Shown here in pieces: positions 25,725 through 36,139 of a stretch of DNA of 64,000 nt (position 1 is its first letter; every line of letters begins with the position of its first letter). This DNA is from Brachyspira intermedia PWS/A (GTDB lineage: Bacteria; Spirochaetota; Brachyspiria; Brachyspirales; Brachyspiraceae). The position numbers and the translations under genes were made by a program. The notes under the pieces were generated by a model. That model was not told the DNA's origin. It did no database searches and saw only the letters and a program-made list of their open reading frames with translations. The stretch is from the NCBI RefSeq assembly GCF_000223215.1, contig NC_017243.1:124001-188000 (forward strand), read 5' to 3'.

Positions 25725-27784
25725 ATGAAAGCTAGTGAAGCCAAATTGAATGATTTAATAAAGAAAAATGATATACAATTTGTAATTCCTGTGTATCAAA
25801 GAAATTATGATTGGACTATAAAAGAATGTAAAGTTTTATTGAATGATATAAAAGATGCAGGTAAATTAAATAGAGAACATTTTATAGGAAGTATAGTATA
25901 TGTTGATGATCATGCTCCTAAAACAGGTATACAAGAATTAATTATAGTAGATGGACAGCAAAGATTAACCACAATAATATTGATTTATTTAAGATTATAT
26001 AAATTAGCGGAGGAATTAAAAGATAATAGATTAAGAGATAGAATGTATGAACATTATCTTATAAACAAATATGCTAATACAGAGGAAGAAAAAATAAAAT
26101 TAAAACCAACAGAAAATAATGATAAAGCATTAAAATCTATTTTTTCGGGTGTAGAGTTTAAAGAAAAATCTAATATAATAGATAATTATAATTTTTTTGA
26201 AAAAGAAATAAACAGTTATAATTATGAAAACATTTTAGATGGATTAGAAAAATTAATATTTGTTGATATGTCTTTAGATAGAAAAGAAGATGATCCGCAG
26301 CGTATATTTGAAAGTTTAAACTCTACAGGTTTAGCATTATCGCAAGGCGATTTAATCAGAAACTATATTTTAATGAAATTAAATTCAAAAGAACAAAAAT
26401 ATATTTATGAAAATTATTGGCAATATATAGAAAAAAATGCTAGAGATGAAAGTCTTAATAAAGATATGGTATCAGATTTTATAAGAGATTTTATGACATC
26501 TGAATATAATAAAATACCGAATAAAAATAGAATTTATGAAGAGTTTAAAGAAAAATATTCTATAAGTGATTTATCTGAAATAGAAAAATATTTAAGTAGT
26601 TTAAAAGATTACTCAAATTATTATAACAAACTATTGAATCCAAAAAATGAAAAAGATAAAGATATATCAATAAAACTTGAAAATATAAAAACAATAGAAG
26701 TAAATGTATCGTATCCATTCTTTTTGAAAATTTACAAAGATTATAATGATAAAGTTATAGACAATAAAACTTTTTTAAAAATTATTGATTTAATAGAATC
26801 TTTTGTATTTAGAAGATTTATATGTGATGTATTCAGCAATGCTATGAATAAAATATTTATGTCATTATATAGCAAAATAGATAAAAATAATTATTATAAT
26901 TCATTAGAAGAATATTTATGCAAATTAAAAAATGTTCAGAGATTTCCAAATAATGATGAAGTTATTAATAAATTAAAAGAAAAAGATATATATAACGCTA
27001 TGAATACAAAAAGAAAAATGTATTTATTCAATAGATTAGAAATGGGACTTGGTAAAACAGTTATTGATTTTTCAAAAACTGATTTTGAAATAGAACATAT
27101 ATTTCCTCAAAATCCTGTAAAAGAATGGAAATATAATTTAACAGATGAAGAATATAAAACAATGCAAAGTAAACTACATACAATATCTAATTTAACAATA
27201 TCTGCAAATAACAAAGAACTTTCAAATAAAACTTTTTTAGATAAAAAAATATGAATGTAGATAATAAAGAACAAGGTTATAAATACAGTCATCTTTGGCT
27301 TAATGAATATTTAAAAACTATAGATGAATGGGATACTAAAAGAATAGAAGAGCGTTTTAATATTTTAAGTGAAAGATTTATAAATACATGGAAATATCCT
27401 AATATTGTTGTTAATCAAATTAGCAACAATACTAATGAAGAAATAAATATATTTGATGCTGGAGATCCGACAGGTAAGAAATTAGATTATATAATATTTA
27501 ATGGAGAGAAAATTGATAAAGTCGTAGATGTTTCAAAATTATTTTCTTTTGTATTAAGATATTATTATAATCAGGATAAAGAAGCATTCTTTACAGAAGA
27601 AATGCAAAGTTTAATTCAAATTACAAAAAATAAAGATGAACTTAGAACAGAATATCCAATAGATATAGATGATATATATTTTGCCGAAAATAATTACAGC
27701 AGTGAAAGAAAATTTTATTTAATTAAATATTTGATAGAAAAATTTGACATGGAAGATGAATTATATATTAAATACAAAGATTAA
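25725..27784 (+). pseudogene. DUF262/DUF1524 (GmrSD-like) nuclease gene split by a frameshift at A7
   Basis: The first frame (25725-27254, 509 residues) begins with a DUF262 domain: PVYQRNYDW near residue 22 and IVDGQQRLTT near 74. It reaches the DUF1524 HNH motif EIEHIFPQNP near 455. It ends in NKTFLDKKI just after a run of seven A (27243-27249). The second frame (27251-27784, 177 residues) continues exactly where the family continues (YKYSHLWLNEYL, then the IEERFNILSERFINTWKYP segment). A -1 shift in the A run rejoins them. Members related to GmrSD restrict foreign or modified DNA. ATGA coupling of two subunits is possible but splits a known domain. An AGGAG precedes the first ATG. Confidence 0.75.
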
Positions 27785-27790
27785 TTTAAA

Positions 27791-27863
27791 GTGAGCCGAA
27801 ACCAGCAAATAAATTTATTTATTTGCTTATTATAGGTTGAGGCGAATATAACAATAATAAAAA
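27791..27863 (+). promoter_or_regulatory. Structured leader element E2 before the HrgA-like gene
   Basis: GCC (27795-27797), GAA, ACC, then a hairpin with arms AGCAAATAAA/TTTATTTGCT (27804-27827), a 7-base bulge TATTATA, GGT, TGA and GGC (27841-27843). GCC pairs with GGC and ACC with GGT. The ATG at 27864 follows 20 bases later with no Shine-Dalgarno. It shares its layout with the element before the endolysin gene (9994-10030). Confidence 0.5.
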
Positions 27864-28370
27864 ATGAAATGGGGTACTCCTGATATAGTAGCCGTTACTT
27901 TTAAAGATTATATTAATAAATCAGTTTTAAAATTATTTAATCATATAAATTTACCCACTACAGAGCTTTATGCTTATGAATTAAAATTAAAACTTACACT
28001 TGGAAGTTTGACAGAATATTATTTTCAGGCATTATCAAATTCTGGTTGGGCTAATGAGGCTTGGCTCGTTGCTATGGAAATAGATGAAAATAATTATGAT
28101 GAGTTAATGGAAGAAATAAAAAGATTAAATCAATCTTTCGGAGTAGGTGTAATTAAATTAGATTATAACAATCCTGAAGATTCTGAGATATTATTTTCAG
28201 CCAAAAAAAGAAATTATTTAGATATAGATACTATGCATAAACTTTGCTATAACAGACAGTTTCAAGATTTTATTAATGATGTTAATGAAATATTAGAAGC
28301 TAAAGATAAATCTAAAAATCATATAATATCAAGTTTGATAAATAGCGGAAGATTTAATAATCCTAATTAA
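27864..28370 (+). CDS. HrgA/COG2958-like protein, N-terminally truncated
   Basis: 168 residues equal to the C-terminal domain of the COG2958/HrgA family as I know it. Visible are WGTPDIVAV (residues 3-11), YELKLKL (about 38-44), YYFQALSNSGWANEAWLVA (52-70), SFGVGVIKL and the closing LDIDTMHKLCYNRQFQDFIND. The PD...ELK spacing is that of a PD-(D/E)xK nuclease core. Family members usually carry an N-terminal winged-helix (HARE-HTH-like) region of 100 or more residues, absent here. It lies 80 bases after the DUF262/DUF1524 gene, so the two may be one defence locus in decay. Confidence 0.6.
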   Translation: MKWGTPDIVAVTFKDYINKSVLKLFNHINLPTTELYAYELKLKLTLGSLTEYYFQALSNSGWANEAWLVAMEIDENNYDELMEEIKRLNQSFGVGVIKLDYNNPEDSEILFSAKKRNYLDIDTMHKLCYNRQFQDFINDVNEILEAKDKSKNHIISSLINSGRFNNPN

Positions 28371-28502
28371 TAAAATAAAATGTATTGATAATATTATTTT
28401 AAATTAGTATTCTAATTGCTTGTATATAATCAGAAAAAATATATAATTGATAAAAAAGAAAAATCAAGATAATAAAAATGTTAGAGGAATAGATAAATTT
28501 AA

Positions 28503-30923
28503 ATGAAAAAATGGATTTACATAACATTCTTATTAATAAGTATTTTATTTTTAATATTAAATATTTTGGGTAGAATAACTAGAGTTGGTTATTTATCTGA
28601 TTTTCAATTAGATATACAAAAAACATTAGAATTAAATAATATTAAAGATGTTGAAGATGTAGAAAGTATATATACAAATAAGAATATCAAAATATATTTT
28701 TATAATTATAAGTTAAAATATTATAATAACATATTTAAAAATAATGATATTTATGATGTTTATTTATATACAAATGAAGTTTTAAGTAAAAATAATTTTT
28801 TAAAAGAAATAAATACTGAAAATAATGGAAGTACTTTTGGAAGCTTTATTAGTTATGAAATAATTAATTCAAAAAGTATAGATAATATACCATATATTTT
28901 AAAGCTTAAGCAAACTATATTATACGTTTTTATATTATTTGTTTTTTTATTATCTTTTATAATATTTGTACATAATCGCAATAGTCTAAAAATAAAAATA
29001 TTTAATACATTATTATTATTTGTTATTTTTGTAATATTATCTAAATATGTGCTTAAAATATATTTTATCAATTATATAGGTATTATATTTTTTATATTGT
29101 TATATTACTTTTTTATATATTATAAAAATTATCATAATTCTTTTTCTATAAGTAATAAAAAACAATATTTAATATTATATATGTCTGCTATTTTATTCAG
29201 TATAATAAATATAGTTATTTTAAATTGCAGTTTTCCATTAGTAGGGCATGATTTCACTATGATTATACCTAGAGCATATTCATTATTAATTTATGCTAAA
29301 AATAATGGTATATTTAGTACAGAATTTGCTTCACCATTAATAGGTGCAGGAATTATAAGTTATGCTAATCCTCAGTATGATCAATATTCTATATTTTATT
29401 TTGTAAGGTATTTTTTATCATTTTGGGATTCGTATTTACTATTAACTTTTCTTTTTTCTTTTATTGGTTTTATTTCTTTTTATTATGCAGTTAAAGATAT
29501 ATTAAAATGTCCTTTCATTATATCATTAATGTCTGCTGCCTTATTTTTATGCACATCATATTATATGCACCATATAGCTGTTGGACATTGGGCTTTTTTA
29601 TATCATCCTCTTACTGCTTTTATAGTATGGTTATCTTTTACTGATAGATTTAACTATATTACTAGAATTGTATTAAGCGGATTAGCTTTTTCAATGATGA
29701 TATTTGGAGGAGCTATGCAGACAATATTTTTTTTTACATGCTTTAGTTTATTGGGAATTGCTTCAATTCTTTTTAAACCAAATAAAAAATTTATATATCA
29801 ATGTATATCTATATTATTATCTGTATCATTAGGAATTATATTATCATTATCCAAATTCATTCAAGCTATCTATTTTGGGTCAAAAATAGATAGAGGCCCA
29901 TATGGTTTATATATTAATGATGTTAAATTATTATTAAGTAATATTCTTCATATATTTATATACCCATTTTATAATCTAATAAATATAAACTCTTTTTTAA
30001 CTAATTCAAATATGAGAATAAATATAGATCATCAATATATAGGAGAAGTATGGGAGGCAGATTTAGGATTACCAGCTGTTGTTTTTATATTTGGATTGTT
30101 TATGATGATAAATTTGTTAAAAAATTACTTTTCAAAAAAATCATTGATTAATTTTATAAATAAATATAAATTTAATTTGATATTTATATTAATATTCATT
30201 TATTTATATTGTGATATTTTTTTTGGAGATGGATTAACAAGATCAGTATTTAATACTCTTAAAGCAGTAAATATTCATTTAAGAATGAGTAGCGTTTTAA
30301 TAATTCCATTTTTGTTTGTATTTGCCTTACTAATAAAAAATATTAATATAAAAAATACTTATAAGAATATAATAATAATATTTATTATTATATCATCTGT
30401 CTTATTATATGTACAAAAATTCATCTATATTAAAGAACATAACAATGCATATATAAATGTTAATATACGTGATGATAAGACAATATTTAAAAATATAAAA
30501 TTAAATCATAATCAATATAGAGTATTTTATATAAATAATAAAAAAGAATTTCTAAACTTAAAGGATTTTATAACAACTACTAATTTGAATACATCAAGAT
30601 TACCATATGAGTCTATATATGGTTATAGTTTAGAAACATTTAAACCTAAGGAAGAAGGAAGCCCATATAAAATAATTAATGGAGAATATAACTTCACAGA
30701 TCCAAGAAGTTTAATATTTTTTAATGATGAATATCCACAATTTAGTGGTTTTGCAACAAATGATAAAAACACACTGGATAATTTTTTAAGTTTTCAAAGT
30801 GTGAATTGGAAGATTCCTAAAATGTTTACTATATCAAATTATATAAGTGTTATATCTCATATAATTATATTTTTATTCTTAGTATTTAGTATATTTTATT
30901 ATTTACTTAAAAGGAAAAAATAG
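28503..30923 (+). CDS. Large polytopic membrane protein, GT-C/YfhO-like
   Basis: 806 residues with one N-terminal helix, a 100-residue extracytoplasmic segment, then at least ten membrane helices and a C-terminal soluble stretch closed by a last helix (about 780-800). A loop after a helix reads GHDFTMIIPRAYSLLIYAKN. It is followed by an aromatic YANPQYDQYSIFYF segment, reminiscent of the acidic first loop of GT-C glycosyltransferases and YfhO-type proteins. A role in glycosylating a surface polymer is plausible but not shown. The upstream AGAGGA is rather far (about 13 bases). The next gene starts 40 bases later. Confidence 0.55.
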   Translation: MKKWIYITFLLISILFLILNILGRITRVGYLSDFQLDIQKTLELNNIKDVEDVESIYTNKNIKIYFYNYKLKYYNNIFKNNDIYDVYLYTNEVLSKNNFLKEINTENNGSTFGSFISYEIINSKSIDNIPYILKLKQTILYVFILFVFLLSFIIFVHNRNSLKIKIFNTLLLFVIFVILSKYVLKIYFINYIGIIFFILLYYFFIYYKNYHNSFSISNKKQYLILYMSAILFSIINIVILNCSFPLVGHDFTMIIPRAYSLLIYAKNNGIFSTEFASPLIGAGIISYANPQYDQYSIFYFVRYFLSFWDSYLLLTFLFSFIGFISFYYAVKDILKCPFIISLMSAALFLCTSYYMHHIAVGHWAFLYHPLTAFIVWLSFTDRFNYITRIVLSGLAFSMMIFGGAMQTIFFFTCFSLLGIASILFKPNKKFIYQCISILLSVSLGIILSLSKFIQAIYFGSKIDRGPYGLYINDVKLLLSNILHIFIYPFYNLININSFLTNSNMRINIDHQYIGEVWEADLGLPAVVFIFGLFMMINLLKNYFSKKSLINFINKYKFNLIFILIFIYLYCDIFFGDGLTRSVFNTLKAVNIHLRMSSVLIIPFLFVFALLIKNINIKNTYKNIIIIFIIISSVLLYVQKFIYIKEHNNAYINVNIRDDKTIFKNIKLNHNQYRVFYINNKKEFLNLKDFITTTNLNTSRLPYESIYGYSLETFKPKEEGSPYKIINGEYNFTDPRSLIFFNDEYPQFSGFATNDKNTLDNFLSFQSVNWKIPKMFTISNYISVISHIIIFLFLVFSIFYYLLKRKK

Positions 30924-30963
30924 ATACAATATAAGTAATTAATTTATTAGGAATATAATTTAT

Positions 30964-33129
30964 ATGCTTTTAAGAAAAATAGAACTGCTTGCACCTGTTG
31001 GCGATGAAAGAGGATTGAAGGCTGCTGTTAATGCTGGAGCTGATGCTGTATATTTCGGTACCAAAAGTTTTAATGCTAGGGTAGGGGCAGCTGAAAACTT
31101 CGATGAAAAGGTACTTGAAGAAAATATAAAATTCGCAAAATTAAGAAATGTTAATGTTTATATAACAGTAAATACTTTGGTTTATAACGATGAAATTGAT
31201 AAAGTACTTCCATTAATAAAAAGTGTTTCGGATTTGGGAGCTGATGCCATTATCGTTCAGGACTTAGGTGTTATTGATATTGTAAGAAATAATTTAACAA
31301 TTCCAATGCATGCAAGTACGCAAATGTCTTGTAATAATTTAGAGAGTGTAAAACTACTTAAGAGTATAGGAATTGATAGAGTGGTTCTAGCTCGTGAGAT
31401 GAGTTTAGAAAATATAAAATATATTAGAGATAATACTGATATAGAACTTGAAACTTTTGTGCATGGAGCTTTATGCGTAAGTTTTTCAGGTCAGTGTGCT
31501 TATTCTTATTTGCATGGCGGAAGAAGTGCAAACCGCGGAGCATGTGCCCAGCCTTGCAGAATGGAATATACTGGAGGAAAAACTGATTATCCTTTAAGTA
31601 CTAAAGATTTAATGACAATTGATATAATTCCAAATTTACTTGAAAGCGGAATAACTTCATTTAAAATTGAAGGACGTGCCAAAAGAAGCGAATACGCTGC
31701 AATCACAACTTCAATATATAGACATGCTATTGATTTAGCTTTAGAAAATAAAGATATACCCATTGAAAAATATAGAGAAGATTTGATGAAGATTTTTAAT
31801 AGAGGCGGATTCTCTCAAGGTTATTATTATAATTCAAAAGATATATTTGAAAATTACAAGCCTAGTCATGACGGTGAGTATATAGGAGAAGTTACAGCGT
31901 ACAAGAAAAATAAAATATATATAAAAGTAGAAAAAGAATTAAATGTTTATGACGGGTTATCATTTGGTGAAAGCGGAAAAGTTGGAATGCAGATTTCTGA
32001 TTTATATAAAGATAATGTAAGGGTCAAAAGAGCAAAAGGAAATTTAAGTTTTTCAGCTGTTTTAAAAAATGTAAATATTGGCGATGAAGTTTACAGAACC
32101 ACTGATAAACTACAAATGGACGAAGCAGACAAAATAATTGAAAGCGATCATTTTAAACATCTTCTTGATTTAAATTGCATTATTGGTTTTAATGATATTG
32201 ATGATAATGAAAAAATAAAATTAATAGTCAATAGCAAATATGATGATAGATTAAACAATATAGAATATATAAGCGATTATACACTTCAGGAAGCTAAAAC
32301 TAAAGCAACAACTAAAGAAGATATTTTTAATTCTCTTTCAAAAACTGGAGGCACTGTATTTGAATTTGAAAATATTAACATTGAAGAAAATTTTAAAAAT
32401 CCTTTTATACCAGTTAAAATTTTAAATGAAGCTAGAAGATGCCTAATTGAAAAACTTGAAAATATTTTAATGCAGTCTAAAAAAATTAATTATAATAAAG
32501 ATTGTGAAAAAAATATTAATTACCCAAACACTGATATAAAAGTTTTGATTGCAAACAGTGAAGAAAAAATTAATTTATATTCTGATATTCATTATGATAA
32601 AAAAATATTATTTCCAAATATTTATGATGAAAATATAATTAAGCTTTTTGAGGCTAAAAAAATAGATGGTATACTTTTACCGCATGTTACATTTGATAAA
32701 GACATTGAAGTTATAAAAAGCATAGTAGAAAAAACAAATAATATGATAGTAATATGCAATAATTTAGGACATATTGAAGCATTAAAAGGAAAAGCTATAT
32801 TATGGGCAGGCATTGGGCTTAATGCAATTAATAATTACAGTGTGAATCTTTTATATAAGTTAGGAATTGATACTGTTATATCTGCTATAGAAGCGGGTAA
32901 AAATTTAAAACATACTTTATCTGTAAAAGAAGGTTTTATTCCTGCTATGAACTTTGCTTTCTGTCCGAAAAGTATGTCAGTAGGATGCAGTAAATGTAAA
33001 GAAGAAGATATTATTGATCATAGAGGAAATACTGTAATATTTGATTGTGTGAGAATGCATAACAAAACAAGTTTTATATTAGAGAAAATAAAAAATAAAA
33101 ATGGAAATATTTATTACAGTATATATTAA
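30964..33129 (+). CDS. Peptidase U32 family protein, RlhA-like
   Basis: 721 residues. The N-terminal TIM-barrel begins ELLAPVGDERGLKAAVNAGADAVY, and VHGALCVSFSGQCAYS followed by GACAQPC (about residues 168-200) forms the conserved cysteine cluster of the U32 family. The central region matches the DUF3656 insertion, and the C-terminus has a second Cys group (GCSKCKEED). U32 proteins of this length are linked to tRNA or 23S rRNA hydroxylation (TrhP, RlhA), not to proteolysis as first named. Which RNA is modified here cannot be told. It is followed by a small broken gene. Confidence 0.8.
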   Translation: MLLRKIELLAPVGDERGLKAAVNAGADAVYFGTKSFNARVGAAENFDEKVLEENIKFAKLRNVNVYITVNTLVYNDEIDKVLPLIKSVSDLGADAIIVQDLGVIDIVRNNLTIPMHASTQMSCNNLESVKLLKSIGIDRVVLAREMSLENIKYIRDNTDIELETFVHGALCVSFSGQCAYSYLHGGRSANRGACAQPCRMEYTGGKTDYPLSTKDLMTIDIIPNLLESGITSFKIEGRAKRSEYAAITTSIYRHAIDLALENKDIPIEKYREDLMKIFNRGGFSQGYYYNSKDIFENYKPSHDGEYIGEVTAYKKNKIYIKVEKELNVYDGLSFGESGKVGMQISDLYKDNVRVKRAKGNLSFSAVLKNVNIGDEVYRTTDKLQMDEADKIIESDHFKHLLDLNCIIGFNDIDDNEKIKLIVNSKYDDRLNNIEYISDYTLQEAKTKATTKEDIFNSLSKTGGTVFEFENINIEENFKNPFIPVKILNEARRCLIEKLENILMQSKKINYNKDCEKNINYPNTDIKVLIANSEEKINLYSDIHYDKKILFPNIYDENIIKLFEAKKIDGILLPHVTFDKDIEVIKSIVEKTNNMIVICNNLGHIEALKGKAILWAGIGLNAINNYSVNLLYKLGIDTVISAIEAGKNLKHTLSVKEGFIPAMNFAFCPKSMSVGCSKCKEEDIIDHRGNTVIFDCVRMHNKTSFILEKIKNKNGNIYYSIY

Positions 33130-33150
33130 AATATTGAGAGGTGAAATATA

Positions 33151-33493
33151 TTGAAAAAATTATTTTTTATTTGTTATAATATATGCTAATATATTTGCTT
33201 TTAATGATTTTAATTTTAATTCTGCATTTCATAGATCTACGGCCGGAGCTTTTAGAAGTCATAGTGAATCTTTAATAAGGCTAAGAGAGAAAAAGAAAAA
33301 CAGAAGAGAATTATTTTTAAAAGGTAAAGGATATATAAGCACATTAGGCGGAGATATATACAGAAAAAATTTTTATTCTAATACTTATTTTAATGCTATA
33401 CATTTTGGATTATGCGGATTTTATTTTTATGATAATGTACAATATAAAAATAAATTAAATATACTTAAATATAATAATACAAATTTTAAATAA
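33151..33493 (+). pseudogene. Small exported basic protein, frame broken at an A6 run
   Basis: A TTG at 33151 sits seven bases after GAGAGGTG but closes after 12 codons. If the A6 run at 33154-33159 is read with a -1 shift, the frame becomes MKKNYFLFVIIYANIFA, a signal-peptide-like start. It continues about 100 residues to 33493 (RLREKKKNRRELFLKGKGY and onward). Without the shift the long frame has no start codon. The mature part is Arg/Lys-rich, and no family is recognised. It lies 21 bases after the U32 gene and ahead of a bidirectional terminator. Confidence 0.5.
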
Positions 33494-33533
33494 AAAATAG
33501 AGATATAAAATTAATTACATCTCTATTTTTTAT
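33493..33533. terminator. Bidirectional terminator between convergent genes
   Basis: Arms AAAAATAGAGAT / ATCTCTATTTTT with A-rich left and T-rich right flanks, serving both the plus-strand small gene and the minus-strand gene ending at 33548. Confidence 0.75.
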
Positions 33534-33547
33534 TTTAAGGTAGTTTT

Positions 33548-33928
33548 TTAATAAGTATTGTTTTTTATATCATTATATTTTGCTAAAAATTCATCTGCTA
33601 AATCTTGAAGTTCTTTTGAATACTGAATATTTAAATTCATGGAATTACTTATAATATTAGGATCAGAATTTTTTTTAGACATTTCCAAATCCATTTTAGT
33701 TTTTTCTAAATAAATTTTTTCTTTTAAGTCATGGAATCTTGATTGATATTCTGATTTTAGTTTCATAACTTCTGTTAATTGCGCCTGTGTAAGTCCTGCT
33801 TCATTATAAATAAAATATTCATAATTGCATTTTCCGTTATAATCTTTCCAGTCATATCTTTTTTCTTTGGCATATACTGATACTGATAATATAACTGTGA
33901 ATAAAATAATGCTAAAAATACGTTTCAT
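33548..33928 (-). CDS. Periplasmic Spy/CpxP-like (LTXXQ) protein
   Basis: 126 residues with a cleavable signal (MKRIFSIILFTVILSVSVYA). The mature helical protein contains LTQAQLTEVMKLKSEYQSRF, an LTXXQ-type motif, and further amphipathic helices to the end. Spy/CpxP relatives are periplasmic chaperones or metal-stress sensors. Size and helix-only content fit. GAGG upstream supports the start. It stands alone, so there is no pathway clue; distant LTXXQ similarity by eye is the only family evidence. Confidence 0.55.
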   Translation of the reverse strand: MKRIFSIILFTVILSVSVYAKEKRYDWKDYNGKCNYEYFIYNEAGLTQAQLTEVMKLKSEYQSRFHDLKEKIYLEKTKMDLEMSKKNSDPNIISNSMNLNIQYSKELQDLADEFLAKYNDIKNNTY

Positions 33929-34055
33929 AATAAACCTCTCTTTTAATTAAATGTTGTATTTGCTTTATTAGACGAATTATACAATTGAAAGTTCCTAATG
34001 ATTTATATTTTTTAATAATTTTTATATAAAAAATTATAATTTTATTTTTAAAATT

Positions 34056-34381
34056 TCACTTACATACCCCGCCATTTAAAGTTTTCTACTATATTTTAAA
34101 TTTTAGTTTTAATTATATTTAAAGCCAAATTAGAAATTACAGCACCCGCCCAAGTTTTGATTAGCTTTAAAATTATCATCAACGCACGGTTAGCTAATTT
34201 TTATTTATTATTTAAATTACTATTTTTAATTAATCATAAGTTTAAAACTTTGCTCTGCGTGCGGTGTGGAAGCAGCAAATTAAAAAACGCTTGGGTGGGC
34301 AGCTAAAATAACAGATTAAGATTAAGAAGAAAAATAATGCTGAAATGACAAATAGAATTAAAAAGCCTAAAGGGTGGGATC
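34056..34381. repeat. R2 palindromic motif array, complete unit (A' B' C C' B A)
   Basis: The cleanest copy: TACATACCCCGCCATTTA (about 34060), GCACCCGCCCAAGT (34142), AACGCACGGTTA (34181), CTGCGTGCGGTG (34255), CGCTTGGGTGGGCAGCT (34288) and AAAGGGTGGGAT (34369). The outer pairs A'/A and B'/B are inverted copies of each other. The gap between minus-strand genes at 33929-34429 holds nothing else I can support. Confidence 0.75.
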
Positions 34382-34429
34382 AAAATAAAAGGCTTGATAA
34401 ATATTTATCAAACCCTTTATTTATAATTT

Positions 34430-36100
34430 TTATTTGTATAAGAATCTTTTTATCTTTTTAGTAGGATTTTTTATAAACTCTTCTTTTTGAATGGTGAATC
34501 CTGATATCCTTCCAAATTCAGGAAGTAATTTATTAACTTCTATTCTGTTGTTTTCTATAAGTTTATTAACTTCTTCTTCGCTTAATTTTTCATCTCTGAT
34601 TCTTTCAGCATCCAAATATAGTAAAGCATGAAGTTTATTATCTCTTTGTAAAACTAAAGACTCTAATATATAAGGCATAGCATTTAACTTACTTTCAATC
34701 TCTTCAGGATAAATATTCTGTCCGCTGGCACCAAGCAGCATATTCTTGCTTCTTCCTCTGATAAATATTCTATTGTTTTCACCAAGCACACCTAAATCCC
34801 CAGTTCTAAGCCATCCATCTTTAGAAAGTACATCTGCGGTGGCCTTGTAGTTTTTATAATAGCCAAGCATAACATTTTCACCCTTAACCATAATCTCACC
34901 TACATCACCTTCTTTTTCAGCATCTATTTTTACTTCTAAAGTGTCTATTATGCATCCGCAGCTTCTAGGTACATGCTTATCCCAAGGGCCATAACTTATT
35001 AAAGGTCCGCATTCAGTCATACCATATCCTACTGTGAATTTAAAACCTATATCCATAAGAAATTTTTCTACATCGCTATTTAAAGCACTTCCTCCTATTA
35101 TAACCTCGTGGAAATTTCCTCCGAAAGATTGTGTAAGTGTGTTTCTTATTTTTGATTTTAGTATAGATGATATAATAGGCAGTTTTAATAAATTAGCAAT
35201 TAAAGGCTTGCTTATAGTAGGAAGTATTTTTTTAAGGTAAATTTTTTCTATGATAAGAGGAACCATCAATATAAGATTAGGTTTTACCTCATCGAATGCT
35301 TTAAGTAATATATTAGGACTAGGTATAGCATTAAGCATATATATGCATGCTCCTCTTGAAAATGGAAATAAAAAGTCGAATAAACATCCGAATACATGGG
35401 CAAGAGGAAGGAAAGAAAGTATATGATCATTAGGCTTTATAGGCATATTATTAATAGCAAATCTTATATTAGCAGCTAATGAATTATGATTAAGCATAAC
35501 ACCTTTACTGAATCCTGTAGTTCCTGAAGTATATATTATAGTAGCCAAAGTGTCATTTTCAAATATAGTAAGATTAAAATCTTCTTTTTTTATATCTCCA
35601 ATTTCTATATCGCTGAATATATTTTCTATTTTTTTATTACTTTCTTTTTTTTCTTCACTTTTTTCTTTTGTATTTTCTTCTTCTATAGTAAATGTATCGA
35701 AATTATTTAAATGAAAAGATTTAGTAAGAAGCGATAAACTATTAGAGTCAATTCCTTTTAATATGTTTGAGTCTGCAAATAAAAACTTCACTCCTGAATC
35801 TTTTAATATAGACGCTATATCTTCTTTTGAAAAGTCTACGAGTATAGGAACAACCACAGCTCCATAGCTTACTATAGATATATATGTTAAAGCCCAATTA
35901 ACAGAGTTAGCACCGCATAGGGCTATTTTTTCACCTTTATGTATATCAAGCTTTTTAAAACCTGTATGTATTTTTAGAATATTTTTGGCTATATCAGAAT
36001 ATTTTAGTATATTATTAGTGCCGTAATCAACTAATGCATTAATATCCCAATTTTCTTTTATAGTATTTTGAATATAGTCGCTTAGTCTTTCTTTAATCAT
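34430..36100 (-). CDS. AMP-forming acyl-CoA synthetase (long-chain fatty acid-CoA ligase family)
   Basis: 556 residues of the ANL superfamily. ATP-binding P-loop TIIYTSGTTGFSKGV (about residues 187-201); adenine motif GYGMTECGP; GWLRTGDLG, whose Asp binds the ribose; RGRSKNMLLGASGQNIYPEEIE linker; C-terminal PTKKIKRF with the catalytic Lys. The low-complexity Glu/Lys stretch near residues 140-160 is unusual. It activates a carboxylic acid, probably a fatty acid, via an acyl-AMP to the CoA thioester. It is probably co-transcribed with the HlyIII-like gene 39 bases upstream. GGAG lies just before the ATG. Confidence 0.85.
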   Translation of the reverse strand: MIKERLSDYIQNTIKENWDINALVDYGTNNILKYSDIAKNILKIHTGFKKLDIHKGEKIALCGANSVNWALTYISIVSYGAVVVPILVDFSKEDIASILKDSGVKFLFADSNILKGIDSNSLSLLTKSFHLNNFDTFTIEEENTKEKSEEKKESNKKIENIFSDIEIGDIKKEDFNLTIFENDTLATIIYTSGTTGFSKGVMLNHNSLAANIRFAINNMPIKPNDHILSFLPLAHVFGCLFDFLFPFSRGACIYMLNAIPSPNILLKAFDEVKPNLILMVPLIIEKIYLKKILPTISKPLIANLLKLPIISSILKSKIRNTLTQSFGGNFHEVIIGGSALNSDVEKFLMDIGFKFTVGYGMTECGPLISYGPWDKHVPRSCGCIIDTLEVKIDAEKEGDVGEIMVKGENVMLGYYKNYKATADVLSKDGWLRTGDLGVLGENNRIFIRGRSKNMLLGASGQNIYPEEIESKLNAMPYILESLVLQRDNKLHALLYLDAERIRDEKLSEEEVNKLIENNRIEVNKLLPEFGRISGFTIQKEEFIKNPTKKIKRFLYK

Positions 36101-36139
36101 ATTTTATCTCCTCCAAATCAATATGTATTTTTAACAAAA

